Assembly: GCA_004431415.1 (NCBI GenBank)
Contig: QPMI01000428.1
Coordinates: 62,001 to 126,000 of the forward strand
Source of the DNA: Cyanophora paradoxa
Taxonomy: Eukaryota; Glaucocystophyceae; Cyanophorales; Cyanophoraceae
Direction of reading: 5' to 3'
DNA: 64,000 bases
The position numbers were made by a program, and so were the translations under genes. Of the stretch, positions 22,190-33,236 are shown one piece after another. Position 1 is the first letter of the stretch; each line of letters starts with the position of its first letter. The notes beneath the pieces are model-generated. The model was not told the DNA's origin, made no database searches, and worked only from the letters and a program-made list of their open reading frames with translations.

Positions 22190-22445
22190 CGCAGCACTGC
22201 GCATGCGTACCGAGCACGTGCCGCTGCCCGCAGCCGAGCACGCTTTGTGGCACTCGTGCTTGAGCTTGCCCTGCAAAACCGGTTGCACCGCTGCCTAGCT
22301 GCGTCGCTGATCGATATCGCAGCCGAGCACGCCGGGCCGTCCAGACCGTGCTCTCTTGCTGCGTTCAGTACGTCTCCGAAATCGAGTTTATACTGCAGAT
22401 TCGCGTGCGCCGCTGCCCGCAGCCGAACACGCCGGCCCGGCCGTG
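22190..22445 (+). repeat. degenerate repeats around GCAGCCGAGCACGC
   Basis: Three copies of a unit close to GCTGCCCGCAGCCGAGCACGC occur near 22224, 22318 and 22412, separated by unrelated sequence. No gene is recognised between 21850 and 22920; open frames here contain no family motif. Confidence 0.45.
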
Positions 22446-22940
22446 GACTGGCCGCGGTGCTTGTTTCCTGCTAGCAGCTTCGCCAAATTGCGCGCGTGAT
22501 TTTCCTGCTGACCAAGTCCGCACCAGATGGGACGGCGATCTAGTTCTGCAGCCGCGTCTGTGCCTGGAGACCTCGTCCTGGGGCGGGACTTCGTGGCGGG
22601 TGTTTCAAATATAAACCCAGTAAAATTCACGTCAATACAATACATGTTGGAATCACATCCAATACTCTTGAAAAAATGGGCGCAGGCTGCACGGTGTCGT
22701 CATCATGCAACGGCGGAACTTGCTTACATTGTCCGGACGGAGCCCGTGAACACTTCTGCTGGCGCCAGAACTTGTTTCGTCATGTCCGGCAGCACGGTCG
22801 CAGCGCTCGAGTTCGTGCAGTTTCGATCGAGCCGCGCGTTGGCAAAAACGCATGCGCAGCGGCTAACGCACGTATTCACCGCCACGCAGGGCACTCCCAA
22901 CCCGGTAATGCGTGCACAGCCTTCAGTTGGCGATACTCGA

Positions 22941-23297
22941 TTTTTTTTTTTGCAAAAGTGGACGTCGCATTGATACACCACGGCACATGTATCAATGTTC
23001 TACGTGACGTGCCCTTCCGACCGGTCATCTGTCTAGCCGAAGACGCTAGCAAGGTGCCGGCCATGGGTCGCTCAATATGGGAGGTTCGCCTGAGTGGGGG
23101 AGCCATGGTTTTCGGTGATAGCCGTAACCAGGCCCGCGCGCCCACCCCTTGATCTACTCCTCCATCCCTCATGAGCCCTGGAAGTGAAATGTCTCGCAGT
23201 CCGCCGCCCTCCCTTGCCGCCGCTCCGCCACCCCTCCTCCTCCTCACTCTGCCTCCTCCCTCCTCCTCACCTGCGCCCCAGGACCCCGATTAATCGG
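22941..23297 (-). mobile_element. non-LTR retroposon copy with poly(A) and 19-bp target duplication
   Basis: A 357-bp insert is flanked by perfect direct repeats TTCAGTTGGCGATACTCGA at 22922-22940 and 23298-23316. Its left end is a run of 11 T, the poly(A) tail of an element inserted on the minus strand. Next to the tail is GCAAAAGTGGACGTC, then a 10-bp hairpin (CATTGATACA / TGTATCAATG, 10-nt loop) at about 22968-22997. The same 57-base 3' end, with one mismatch, ends another insertion at 33178-33236. A target duplication, an A tail and a shared 3' end with different 5' ends are the signature of target-primed reverse transcription. No reverse transcriptase frame is recognised, so this is a SINE, a truncated LINE or a retrocopied transcript. 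Confidence 0.8.
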
Positions 23298-23316
23298 TTC
23301 AGTTGGCGATACTCGA

Positions 23317-24046
23317 AGCGCGCGTTTGTGTGTCCAAGTGAGCTGGTTTCGCGGCTTCTTTACAAATTTGAAATTTTCGAATTCAAGAGTTATTCAGAGT
23401 TTTTTTCAGAATCCGGACCGGGAGTCATCTGCAGGCGAAGACCAGAGAAGTCTTCCCACAGGCTTTTCGTTGCTTGTTCCCCTGGCGGTACCTTGTCGTT
23501 GATTGGTATGCATATCCCGGCCGCATTGACGTGCACGCTCAGCCTGGACCGTTTCAACTGCCGTACGCTGAGCGGAACATTCGAGCAGTGCCGGCCCGCG
23601 AAACCGGCAATCAGGTCCATGCTTTGCCGGCATCGCCGTCCGCAGTGCGTAATGAATCTCAAGAGACTTCTTTTTATTGCTGAAGTGCTGAGCAGGAACT
23701 TTCTTCGAAGCGCGTCCCCTGCAATGGAAGATCAGCTAATTGTGTATTGTCTTCGAACGAAAATGATCTCAATCACGCTGAGCATTGCCCCGACTTCCGC
23801 ATTCCGAATTCTGAATCGCGAACTCATGCTCCCAATTCCGGCGACACCGAATGCGTATCCCGCGAAATTGAGCCCGTGACGCATGCCGCTTCTGACAACT
23901 CGGTTTCGGGCGATGTGCGAATAGCGGAACCGTCTGTGAGCCGGGAAGTGCAACGGCTTTCTTTCCAACATCCCGGCCCGCGTTGGAGATCGGTGCGCGG
24001 TGTGGCGCCTTGTCCTTAGTGCTATTTCTCAGTGCGTTCGCATCAG
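23317..24046. other. region upstream of the H3-like gene, no gene confirmed
   Basis: Open frames occur on both strands (for example plus 23184-23879, minus 23390-23662) without recognised motifs. A plus-strand frame ending near 23999 could be spliced to the H3-like gene only through a 33-nt intron (24000-24032), much shorter than that gene's other introns, so it is not included. Promoter elements for the H3-like gene should lie here; no clear TATA box was identified. Confidence 0.4.
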
Positions 24047-24781
24047 ATGTCGTGCAGCACCTGCAAGCGGCTCTTCAGCGAGAAGTCCTCGTTCGAGAAG
24101 CACGTGAAGCGTGCGAAGTGCTCGCTGCAGACTGTACCTACCGACATGTCTCTTCCGGCATCGGCAACGGTCGGCCAGTACCCGTGTAGGCAGTGCTCTA
24201 CCGTCTGTCCGTCGGCTCCTTCCCTTCGCCAGCACGAGGCTGCACACGCTTCGCGACGGCGCAGAAGAATAAGAAGACCGCCGCAGGAGGCGCCACTCCG
24301 CGCCCTCGCCGCTACCGTCCCGGTGCGCATACTTTCGCAATTCCTGGTCGGCAAAATTCAAACGCGCCGTGCTCCTCATGCAGGGACGGTTGCGCTGCGC
24401 GAAATTCGCAAGTATCAGAAGACTACGAACCTCCTGATCCGGAAGATGCCATTCCAACGTCTCGTTCGCGAGATCGCTGCAAAGGTTGCGGAGCAGAAGA
24501 AATTCCAGAGCCACGCGCTGCTCGCTCTGCAGGTTTGCGTGTCTGGAGCTTGTTTCACGGGTCGAGTCCTTCATTGACTCTGAGCGCAGGAAGCTGCTGA
24601 GGCTTATCTCGTCTGGATGTTTGAGGACGCCAACCTCTGCGCCATCCACGCCAAGCGGTGGATTTTCTTTGTGTTGCGTCTCGTCGCCCGCCGTCTGATC
24701 TGAAATGCGCATTCTCGCAGCGTCACGCTGCAAGCAAAGGACATTCAGCTCGCCCGCCGGATCCGCGGCGAGCGAGACTGA
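24047..24781 (+). CDS. divergent histone H3 with an N-terminal zinc-finger module
   Basis: Five exons: 24047-24202, 24265-24322, 24384-24532, 24590-24657, 24721-24781. All introns are GT-AG and 57-63 nt; the joined CDS is 492 nt (163 residues). Residues 1-52 contain a C2HC finger ([17 protein letters not shown] ... C) and the first Cys pair of a second finger (YPCRQC). A short basic tail ([16 protein letters not shown]) leads into an intact H3 core: [60 protein letters not shown]. Loop 1 has the canonical H3 length, unlike many CenH3 proteins. The usual H3 N-terminal tail is absent. If introns 1 and 2 are both kept (62+61=123 nt), the frame stays open and completes a second finger, C-x2-C-x12-H-x3-H (HEAAH), before joining the H3 helix. 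It would act in chromatin; the specific role is unknown. Confidence 0.85.
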
Positions 24782-26236
24782 ACCCTTTCTCTTCAATACG
24801 CTCACGGACGTGTTCCGATGTGAATAATTCGCGCATGTGCTGTCTGTGTGCACGAAATCGCAGCTGCAGAACCTATCTTCGAGCTGCTGCAATTATCGCA
24901 AGCACGGGTCATTCAGGGCTGGGCTCGGGAAACGAGGTATGGGCCTCTATTTTAAGTTCCAGGGATCTCGGCTTTTAGTCGTGCACTTCAGGCATGGTTG
25001 CGGGCTTGCTGTCTTTTCTGTCTATCTTCTATCTTCCACGCTCTGTCTTCAGCACTCTTTCTTCTAGTTCTTTCTGTCGTCAGCGCTCTGTCCCCTTTCG
25101 TGTCCTCTTCTGATATATTCTAACGTCACCTATTCGGATCATGCGAAGGTTGCTGTCGATAGCTCTCTGCCCCAAATATACCATGCATTTTAATTTCTTG
25201 TTTCAATCAGGAAACAAATGGCCATGGGGGTGTCCGTAGTCTAGGCTCTGTGCTGCCGCCCCTGTGCGCCGAGTTCGTGAGCGGCCCGGCGACGGCCCCT
25301 CGGCGGCGGGCGGCCCGCACCCTCGATCTTCGCCTCAACCTAGCGCTGACAGAAGGGCCGCCGTTGCGCTCCGGCCTCCCCCGCCGCTAGGGCGCGTGGC
25401 GCTGCAGCCCCGGCCGCCCCCGCCTCGAGGGCGCCGCGAGTCGGGCTCCGGATCCCTCAGCCCGCCGCGCCGTTTATCTTTACACTTCACCCTCCCGCGC
25501 GCACTGGGCCGGGGTCGATCTGCCGCACGCATGTGCGTCCCACTACGACTCTTTCATTAGATCCCGGTTCCCCCCTTGCCCCCCCGGCGCGACAAACGCG
25601 GCCGGGCCACTAGTAAACCTGCCAACTTCTGGGCCAAGTTGGCAACAGTAAGTTACTACGTACTGCAATTTCATGGCATGGAAATTGAAAGCCATCAACC
25701 GTTGACCTGATCAAATTCGATTCGCTTCGAATTCAAGCTTAAGGCTTCGATATTTTCGCACGTGCACTGCAGCAAATCTTAATGTCGCCTCCCGCAGGAA
25801 TCTGGATCTCCCGGAGTCCTGCGTAACCCATATGCATGGCCATTCCGGCCTCGCCCCCACCAGCTGCAACCGTCGTCCTCGGCCCGGCTCCTCCAGTCAC
25901 GCCCCCTAGGCCTACTGCCCCGCCGATCGCGAACACTGCTTCTAGATCTGCAGGGGCACGGCGTCGGACCGGACTGCTACCCCAGCGGTCATGATCACCG
26001 GGTGACTCGGTGAGTGCACGTGAAATCGAGCGCACGCCGCGACGCGCGCGAGTCGGATGGCTCGCGCAGGCTGCAGCTGTGCGAACTCGCCGGACATCGG
26101 ACCCGCCCTATAGCTAGACCTCTCGATCGCGCGCAGCTGCAGGATCTGCTGCGCCTTGCCTGGATAGCAGTACTCGCTATATATATATTGCGGCGCAGGC
26201 TGCTGTGCATGCAGTACGCCAATTGCAATTGCAATC
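24782..26236. other. spacer without a recognised gene
   Basis: 24980-25130 is T/C-rich on the plus strand. 25250-25560 is GC-rich with a Pro/Arg-rich plus-strand ORF (25264-25560) of unknown meaning. 25739-26035 has a minus-strand ORF with a Gly-rich centre. None shows a family motif. Confidence 0.4.
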
Positions 26237-26263
26237 GGGGGGGGGGGGGGGGGGGGGGGGGGG
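26237..26263 (+). repeat. poly(G) run of 27 bases
   Basis: Uninterrupted G tract directly after GCAATTGCAATC. Its length is likely variable between clones and prone to sequencing error. Confidence 0.95.
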
Positions 26264-26494
26264 CTGGAGGCTGGGCTTTAAAATTGAAGGCGGCGCAAAC
26301 AGATCAAGATCAGGCCGGCGCTGGGAGCGCGTCGACGTCGGAAGCTTAAGCCGCTGAGCTGCAGTCGACGCCCTCGTCGAGCTCGGTGCCCTTACGCGAA
26401 TTTCGAACGTCAACGACTTCGGCTCAGGTCCGACGGTCCGCTCCTGGTTCGGCATGCGCAGGGGTCTCAAAGGTTTTCTGGCCCATTTAAGTTT

Positions 26495-26651
26495 GGATAA
26501 AAAAGAATAACTTGCACTATAGCTACCTATGGATAAAAGAATAACTTGCACTATAGCTACCTATGCATGCGCATATGGGGCTTATATCACGGTAATGGAT
26601 AAAAGAATAACTTGCACTATAGCTACCTATGCATGCGCATATGGGGCTTAT
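26495..26651 (+). repeat. three-copy tandem repeat
   Basis: Units start GGATAAAAGAATAACTTGCA at 26531 and 26597 (period 66), preceded by a shortened copy at 26495 with two extra A. Each full unit continues with a CTATAGCTACCTATGCATGC string and ends GGGGCTTAT. No coding frame. Confidence 0.85.
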
Positions 26652-26816
26652 GAGCTGGCCCCGCCGAAATCGCGACGAAAATTCCGAAATCGAAAGCTGC
26701 ATACAAACTACTTGATAAGGTTTACTTTATTCTTGTGAGCTCCGCGGCCCGGCGGCCCCAGTTGAGCGAATGCCGCAGTGCGAAGATGCGATTGCGATAT
26801 CGATTGCTGCAATTGG

Positions 26817-28392
26817 CTAGTACAAGCCAACTATGGCAGCCGCCAGGAAGCCGACCCATGCCGCAAGCACGAACTGCAGCTGAGCGGTACCGGTGTGAAG
26901 CTCTGAATTCAGGGAAATAGGCACGAGGTCTAATTGTATAATTTGAATTCTAGATCTTATGGGCCAGCACGTGCACGCGTACATACCGCGGTGCTCGTGG
27001 GCATGGCGAGAAGGCCGGGGGACGCGGATGATGGCCAGTAGGGCACCGAAGCGACTGTCGGGCGCCACACAAAGGCCTGCGCGCACATCTGATTAAATTT
27101 TTTAAAGGTGTAAATCGATGCTTGCTCGAGTTCTGACCATGACCATTATAAATCCATAAAACAGCGTTTGCTAGTGCTCGATTTGCGAGCATCCGCCTTG
27201 AAATATTAATTGCAATTATATTGTCGCGGACGTTTTGGAGGATGAGGCGGGCGAAGGACGGCGTAGGATTGGCCGACTCGATTACGAGGCTGTAGGAGAC
27301 GCCCTCGGTGTACTGCTTCAGCTGCCGGTCGCCGCCTGGGCGCCGCCCCTGGCTGTTCTGGCGGGCCGAATTGATGCCGGGCACGCCTGCAAGAATAGCG
27401 CCATCAGCCCTAAGCCCTAATAATTTAAAAGCCCCTCGATTTCGATATATCAAGAGACCGTTGGGGGTGCTCTAACTATAGCCTAGTTGAGTTCAGAGCT
27501 CTGAGTTCAGTGCACGCACGGAACTGGATCTCTGTCGAGCTCGTGATGCGCGCATCGACGGCCTCTGTCAGCGTCCCGTCGGCAGCCTGGATGTAAATTC
27601 GGATCGGCTCCCCCACCTAACAAATTTAAAGCACGACATGGATGTCATGGTCAGGTGTACTGTTAATCTTGCGAAGGTTTTAGTAACTGGACAATAAACA
27701 GGAATGTCGCGCACTGGGAAACCGGTCCCAATGACAGATACGAGGTTTCCACCCTCCTGGTCGTGAAGTGCGTGCGTCAGAAATATTTCCGAATACAATT
27801 GCAACAATCGCAGAGTCCGAAATAATTATTATGCGCGAAAATTCAAAAAATCTAGAAGAGCGTCGACGTCAGCGTCCGAGTGCGCATGCAAGCACCGTGG
27901 AAGCCTGAACGACCGGGGCGGGAAGAACGAGCCGGAGGCTGCCGTCCGCGTCTCGGACGACGCTACCCCCCTTCACGTCAACCTGTTTAATTTAACGCCA
28001 CCATCAATATGTGAGTCGGACTCCATGGACCACGATCACATGAGATCATGATTGATATTATTGTCTTTAGACCCGAAAACCGAAACGCACCACAATACCC
28101 GCAATACTCAAGGAAGACGCCAACGGGGGCTGCGAATATAATTTGGAGAATCAGGCGCAATTGCAATCAATCGTCCGACGGTCATCATATTTCAATGTTA
28201 ATGATATTTATTATCGACCAGCTGAAGAGCATGTGCACCAGAGGAGTTGGTGACGGAGGCAGTGCAGTCGGCTCAGGATCCGATGCCGGCGTGGCCGCGG
28301 CCGTGGGCGAGGGGTCGGCGGAGAGTGGCGACTGGCTCGGGCTGGGGCTGGGGCTGGGGCTGGCGACTGGAATTGGGCTGGAGCTCGGGCTG

Positions 28393-28423
<31 letters not shown>

Positions 28424-31400
28424 CCGCCTCGGTGGCCATGGGCGAGGGGCTTGGAGACGGGCTGGGGGAGCTCGGCGGGCTCGGCGACGGGCTCGGCGAC
28501 GGGCTTGGCGACGGGCTGGGCTTCGGGGGCAGCGTCACATTCAGGTGGTGCGCGAAAACGTAAACGCCGTCCCACACTGCGGTTTCAATAAATTAGAACA
28601 CGCGTTTTCGTCATGAGTTAGCGCACGCGCACGCGTGATAATAATTGACACAAAGATCATTGATATTCAATATATAGGTATGTACGCGCGCACCAGAATA
28701 GAAAACAGGAAGCTCACGCACTCCGATGCTAGAGATTCCTTGCTCGGGGCGCTGGAGAGTAGCCGGGACGCTAGGCGCCGGCGGCTCGCCGCCTTCGCAC
28801 CCACCTCCTTTGCAGCATTCAGTGATGCACCCTCCTTTTGAGTCGAGACAGTTCTTACAACAGCAGTCGACTTTCACTCCGCATCCGCCCCCGCCACAAC
28901 ATTTCTCGTCGCAGACGCCTCCTTCTGAGTTCCAGCAGGTCTCGCAGCAGCAGTCGGCTTGGAGCGAGCGCGATGTCGACCCGCGCTCGCCACTGGGGCT
29001 CGAGCTCTGCGCTGCCGTCGACGTCGACGGCTTGGAGGGCGCGGCGATCCAGTGCTTTGGAATCCAACCCGTGGACTTCAGCGCGTTCCTCCTGGCCGGC
29101 GCCGCCGCGTTAGCTTCAGCCTGCTTCCACTGCTTTGGCTGCGTCTTCGCCGCCATGGCGATGGCGCCCGTTGGCGCGAAAGGATCGGGGGCTCGCGCCC
29201 CTCGGAGACTCCGTTTCCGTTCTGGTGCTGCTGCAGTGCGTTATAATAAATCACGATTATAAATCGCGTGAAATACAACTTTGAAGCGGCCCGAACCGTC
29301 GGTATCTCCGGCTTTTGATGCACTTTTTGATATCGATGCACTTTTGGGGCATCCTCCTCCTTCGCAGCACGCGCTGATGCAGAAACCGTCCTTCGTGCAT
29401 TCAGGGCAGCAGCAAGGGGCTGCAGGGCCTGACAATTGAGACATCAGCCGCACTGTGTTGGCAATCTGAAATCTGAAATATCAATCCCACCTCCGCATAC
29501 GCCGGCGTTGCAGCCTTCGCCCCTGACGGCAATGCACTCAAGATTGCATTGCTCCAGTTTCGGATCCTGGTTGTAGCAAGCTTGGCAGCAACCTTCACTG
29601 CACTCCCCGTTGAAGACACATTCGGGGCAGCAGCAGTCGACGTCGACCGGCGGCGCCCACTTAGAAGATGGGCTGCGAGCGCGCGCGTGGCGTCACGGCG
29701 TGCAAACGGCGCACACATACGTCAGCCGTATCCGGATCGGACACAAACGTTTATATATGGCGCGCGCCAAGCGTAAGGCGGCGGCGCACTCGGCAGGCGG
29801 GAGCACGGCCTCTTCCAAGAGCTCCTCGCCGGCCGAGTTGAAGGAGCGGATCCAGCCGGAGCTCGAGCCCTCGACGCCGACGCCGTACACGTACTGCACC
29901 AGCAGCCGCCACAGCCCGCCCCTGCGATCGCGACCTGAAGCTCAAATGCATTCACACGGTTCGCAATTCGCTGTACGGATATGGATCGCATATGGATTCA
30001 AACGTTTCGGGATCGTGCACGTGGTCGATATCGTGATCGGATATGGATTCGGACGTTTAGATTTAGCGAGCTCGAAGAAGTAGCGCACGTGGTTCTGAGG
30101 ATAGAGAGGCCCGTGGCGTAATTGAATGTTGCGTTGGTGAATGCAGAAACAGTCGCGGGCGTGGTCCTGGTATCAATCTGCAATCACTTCACGATCAGGC
30201 ATTGATATCAAAGTATACGTGTGTAGTACTGTGTACAGAATATCTCTATACTATATAGCTAGAATGTTTTGCGAATGCGACTGCAGTACTAATGTTAAAA
30301 TTGACATATATATATAGCTATATATGAATCGCGAATTCGAACCTTCCAAACAGGGACGTTGACCTCGGGAGCGCATTGCATTGAGACGTATAAAACAGGA
30401 GCGTCCTCCTCCGCGATCATTCCATTCATGGACGGCTCGCAGTCAGGGCCTGTGAGAGGCCACGTGTGCACCACGCTCGAAGTCGAAGTGCCTGTCGGCA
30501 TCGGATGCGCGAAAGTACCGCAGTGCATGAGTAATTGTAAGAAGTCGCAAAGGAAATGTGGATTTGCCGGAGCTCGAGGACCTGAGACGCTCATCGTGTG
30601 GAGCTCTGCGCGATGGGTGCTGAGCAACCCGCGTCTCCGAGGTACCTCGATCGGCTTGGGCTCGCTCGTCGTCCTGTGCACATGTCCATGTGCAGGTTCG
30701 ATTGCAATTAATATTGATCCGCGCCGGATCCGCTCGGGCCATCTCGCACATGTACATACCAGAATATTTTAGAGTCCGACGGAGAGTAAGCGATTGAACG
30801 GATGTCACTCCATCTCGTATCATCTGCGTATATAATTAGTATATATTGCAATTTTAATTTGATTTCAATGGACTCCGCGGCCGGGAGCTCATGCATGGTC
30901 AAGATCACATCGATATTAATGATATCCGGGGCTGGAAGATCGCATATCTAGATCGAGCTCGTCCAGCCCCCGCAGTGCTGGTGTTTAGCTATATGGACTC
31001 CGGGAGACTGTGGCCGGTAATTTACCAAAAACCTATATATATATATATATATCTTGATCTTCCAGCGAATGCGCATGCGCACCACGGCTAAGCCAGAGGC
31101 CAGTCACTGTCTTTGCAGTTAGGTCGATTACGCCGATGATGCCATACTTTACGTCCGCGAAGAATAGCTTGTTGCCTGGTCGCGGTATGAGAATTCGTTG
31201 ACGTTCAGCATTCGGAATCGAAGCACGATCGTTATCGCGAGTGTCGACGTCCATTTATAAATAGGAATCATCGTAAATAAGCTCTAGATCTTGATAAAGC
31301 ATGAGAGTCGGAGCGGCTCGGACCTGGCACAGACACCAGATTATTCGCCCTCCTGTCCAAGCGCATGCGCCATTGGCAATCAATATTTTTTTTTTCAGGA

Positions 31401-32722
31401 TAGCCCAATTCTTGGGCGCTGGTTTTATTCTCAGACGTTGAAGTCAGTGGCAATCAATATATATATTATATGACGAGCATATCATGATCCGATGATCATG
31501 ATCGTTCATGATTGTAATTATTTGAGAGGAGGCCTAGGGAACGCACACGCCAAGCACGATGTCGCCTTTCTCATCGGATTGCGCCCAGTCAAAAGGTCGT
31601 GTTTCGCCCTTCCGGACGGGTTCGGAATACTCTGCGCATATGCATGCATGGTCATCGGACATGTACGTATACATGTACATGCACATATTGATCTCGATGC
31701 ATATATGTGTAAAACATTCGCAATCGATCGCGAATCGAAAACGAGACTCACGACTTGAGTGTTTGGGGCCAACGATGACGGTCGCCGCGCACGAGCCATT
31801 AATGCGCCAGACTGAGACGTCGGCCCCGAGGTAAAGAAACCCTGATAACGAGCGAGGATTGCAAATATGCATTAATAATATAAATACCTTGAAGCCCGGA
31901 GCATGCGAATGATATATAAATCATTGTTTAACTACGCACCATCATAAGTCGAGTAATGCAGGGACAACACGGGAGCCCCTTGTCCGAATACGGCGTTCGA
32001 GCCGACGCCTGCGCATGCCGAATTCGGCGTTCGAGCCGATACGTATACGCGCGATTGTAGCTTATATAATTCAGATATCGATTGAATTTGCTAAACCGTT
32101 GAGCTCATGATCAACCGGCATGCGCATGCGCATGCGCAGAGATCATATATATATGCATCATCATTACAAACCTTCAACAATATCGCTAGCACCTGGCGTC
32201 GACGCGTACGTTAGATCGCGCGCGAATTACGATTTCGAACAGCTGCAGCGGCATGGATATCGATCCGGAATCGAGCTAAAGCTTGAAACACTAAATTTAA
32301 ACCTTCACATCTTGTACTGGCAGAGATCATGTATACGTATATCGTAATATTAATAATATTCACGAACCTTCAACAATTTCACCTGGCGTCGACGCGCACG
32401 TTAGATCGGCTTTCGGCTTTCCCATCTGAACATGCATATGTACGGCTGCAGCGTACGCGTCACGCACCGGTACGAAGTCTGCCAGCGCAGTAGGTGTAGT
32501 TGCCGCGGCCAATCGCGTCGGGGTCTCCAGCTGGGGTGCTGGAAGCATCGGCGATTGCCAGGGGATCTGTGCATGCGCATGCGCAATTGACGAATTCGAA
32601 GTCAAAGTCGTTCATATAGGCCGGGCATACTGCCAGGCTGCGCCAGGGAAGAACAAGAACGTATACGTACAGGCGGAGAGTAGAACTGCACTCGTCAAAG
32701 CGAGAACCACAATGGACCTCAT
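26817..32722 (-). CDS. secreted, anchored surface protein with CCC-type cysteine repeats and Pro-Ser linker
   Basis: Assembled from many small minus-strand exons; the overall extent is an inference. It opens with a signal peptide (MRSIVVLALTSAVLLSA, exon 32671-32722, donor GTACGT). Propeller-like exons follow: LYLGADVSVWRINGSC (about 31850-31750), KLFFADVKYGIIGVIDL (about 31200-31090), APVLYVSMQCAPEVNVPVW (about 30440-30340), YVYGVGVEGSSSGWI (about 29895). Four cysteine modules of the form CCC-x2-C-x(4-6)-C-x3-CC lie between 29650 and 28780, most ending GGGC, spread over three exons. A (Pro-Ser)n linker lies at 28545-28260. Later exons include VGEPIRIYIQAADGT (about 27600) and EGVSYSLVIESANP (about 27290). 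It ends with a hydrophobic tail (QLQFVLAAWVGFLAAAIVG), stop 26817-26819, fitting a GPI signal or single helix. Two or more genes could be merged in this model. Confidence 0.5.
28260..28545 (-). repeat. hexanucleotide-type repeat encoding a Pro-Ser linker
   Basis: Tandem GGGCTC/GGGCTG-like units on the plus strand read as (Pro-Ser)n on the minus strand inside the surface-protein gene. The preceding exon start (WDGVYVFAHHLNVTLPP) follows an AG acceptor. Such linkers are typical of algal cell-surface glycoproteins. Confidence 0.75.
30973..31027. repeat. relic related to the TIR element at 39.4 kb
   Basis: Contains GCAGTGCTGGTGT and, 20-odd bases on, GAGACTGTGGCCGGTAAT, the two halves of the 28-bp terminal repeat at 39412-39439 separated by an insertion. 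The flanking GGTAA(A)TTACC and CGCAGTGC...GGGGCTGG also match that end. It looks like a single degenerate terminus. Confidence 0.5.
32169..32405 (+). repeat. direct duplication of about 45 bases, 197 bases apart
   Basis: AACCTTCAACAAT followed by CACCTGGCGTCGACGCG and ACGTTAGATCG occurs at about 32169-32221 and again at about 32366-32408, the first copy with a short extra insertion. It lies in intron-like sequence of the minus-strand surface gene. Confidence 0.6.
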
Positions 32723-33177
32723 CCGCAAAATCGATATCCGGCCCACTTCCATATCCGGAGTACTAGTGGCCATATGCATGGAACGTGCACCCGCGGCCGG
32801 TACACGCGTACGCGAAGCGACCCCAACCCCCCGCGTACGTGGCCCGACGGTACCGATGAAACAGGTCAGACGTGCCACGGTGGACCCGGTCCCGTGGATG
32901 GTCGAGCTCAAGGCCTCCAGTCCAGGATCTGGGAAGACTGGGATCCGCTTCCTTTTCTAGATCATGCAAGCCTTGATCATGCCATGATCATGATGAAGCC
33001 TCAACTGCAGATCTAAGAAACTTCGTAGTGCACGCTGCAGCTGCCAGGCTCAGCGGCTGCACGTGTACGTATACATGCCATCATGGCCGGGCATGACATC
33101 GGTGCACAGTCCATCATGCTCTGCGAACCTGCCAAGCTGGACGATGAGCCCGCGGCCCCGCCACACTGGGCCGCCAG

Positions 33178-33236
33178 ATCATTGATACATGTGCCGGGGT
33201 GTATCAATGCGACGTCCACTTTTGCAAAAAAAAAAA
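33178..33236 (+). mobile_element. 5'-truncated retroposon copy with 16-bp target duplication
   Basis: A 59-bp insert is flanked by perfect direct repeats CACACTGGGCCGCCAG at 33162-33177 and 33237-33252. It ends in 11 A and carries the same hairpin (CATTGATACA / TGTATCAATG) and the same 57-base 3' end as the copy at 22941-23297, with one base difference. It is in the opposite orientation to that copy and lacks all of its other 300 bases, as expected for 5' truncation during reverse transcription. Confidence 0.85.

Noticed and set aside
22527-22973. 148-codon plus-strand ORF
   Set aside because: Its end runs into the retroposon's poly(T) and 3' end, so the frame is composite; no family motif.
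23747-23999. extra 5' exon for the H3-like gene
   Set aside because: It lacks an ATG in frame and needs a 33-nt intron, unlike the gene's other introns of 57-63 nt.
24029-24892. 287-codon minus-strand ORF
   Set aside because: It is antisense to the H3-like exons, ignores their introns and has no motif.
25264-25560. 98-codon Pro/Arg-rich plus-strand ORF
   Set aside because: No motif, low complexity, no splice or promoter support.
26495-26651. CRISPR-like array
   Set aside because: Tandem 66-nt units without unique spacers, in a eukaryotic nuclear context.
28048-28563. plus-strand Gly-Leu-rich ORF
   Set aside because: Complement of the (Pro-Ser)n linker repeat; the minus strand has the acceptor and neighbouring exons.
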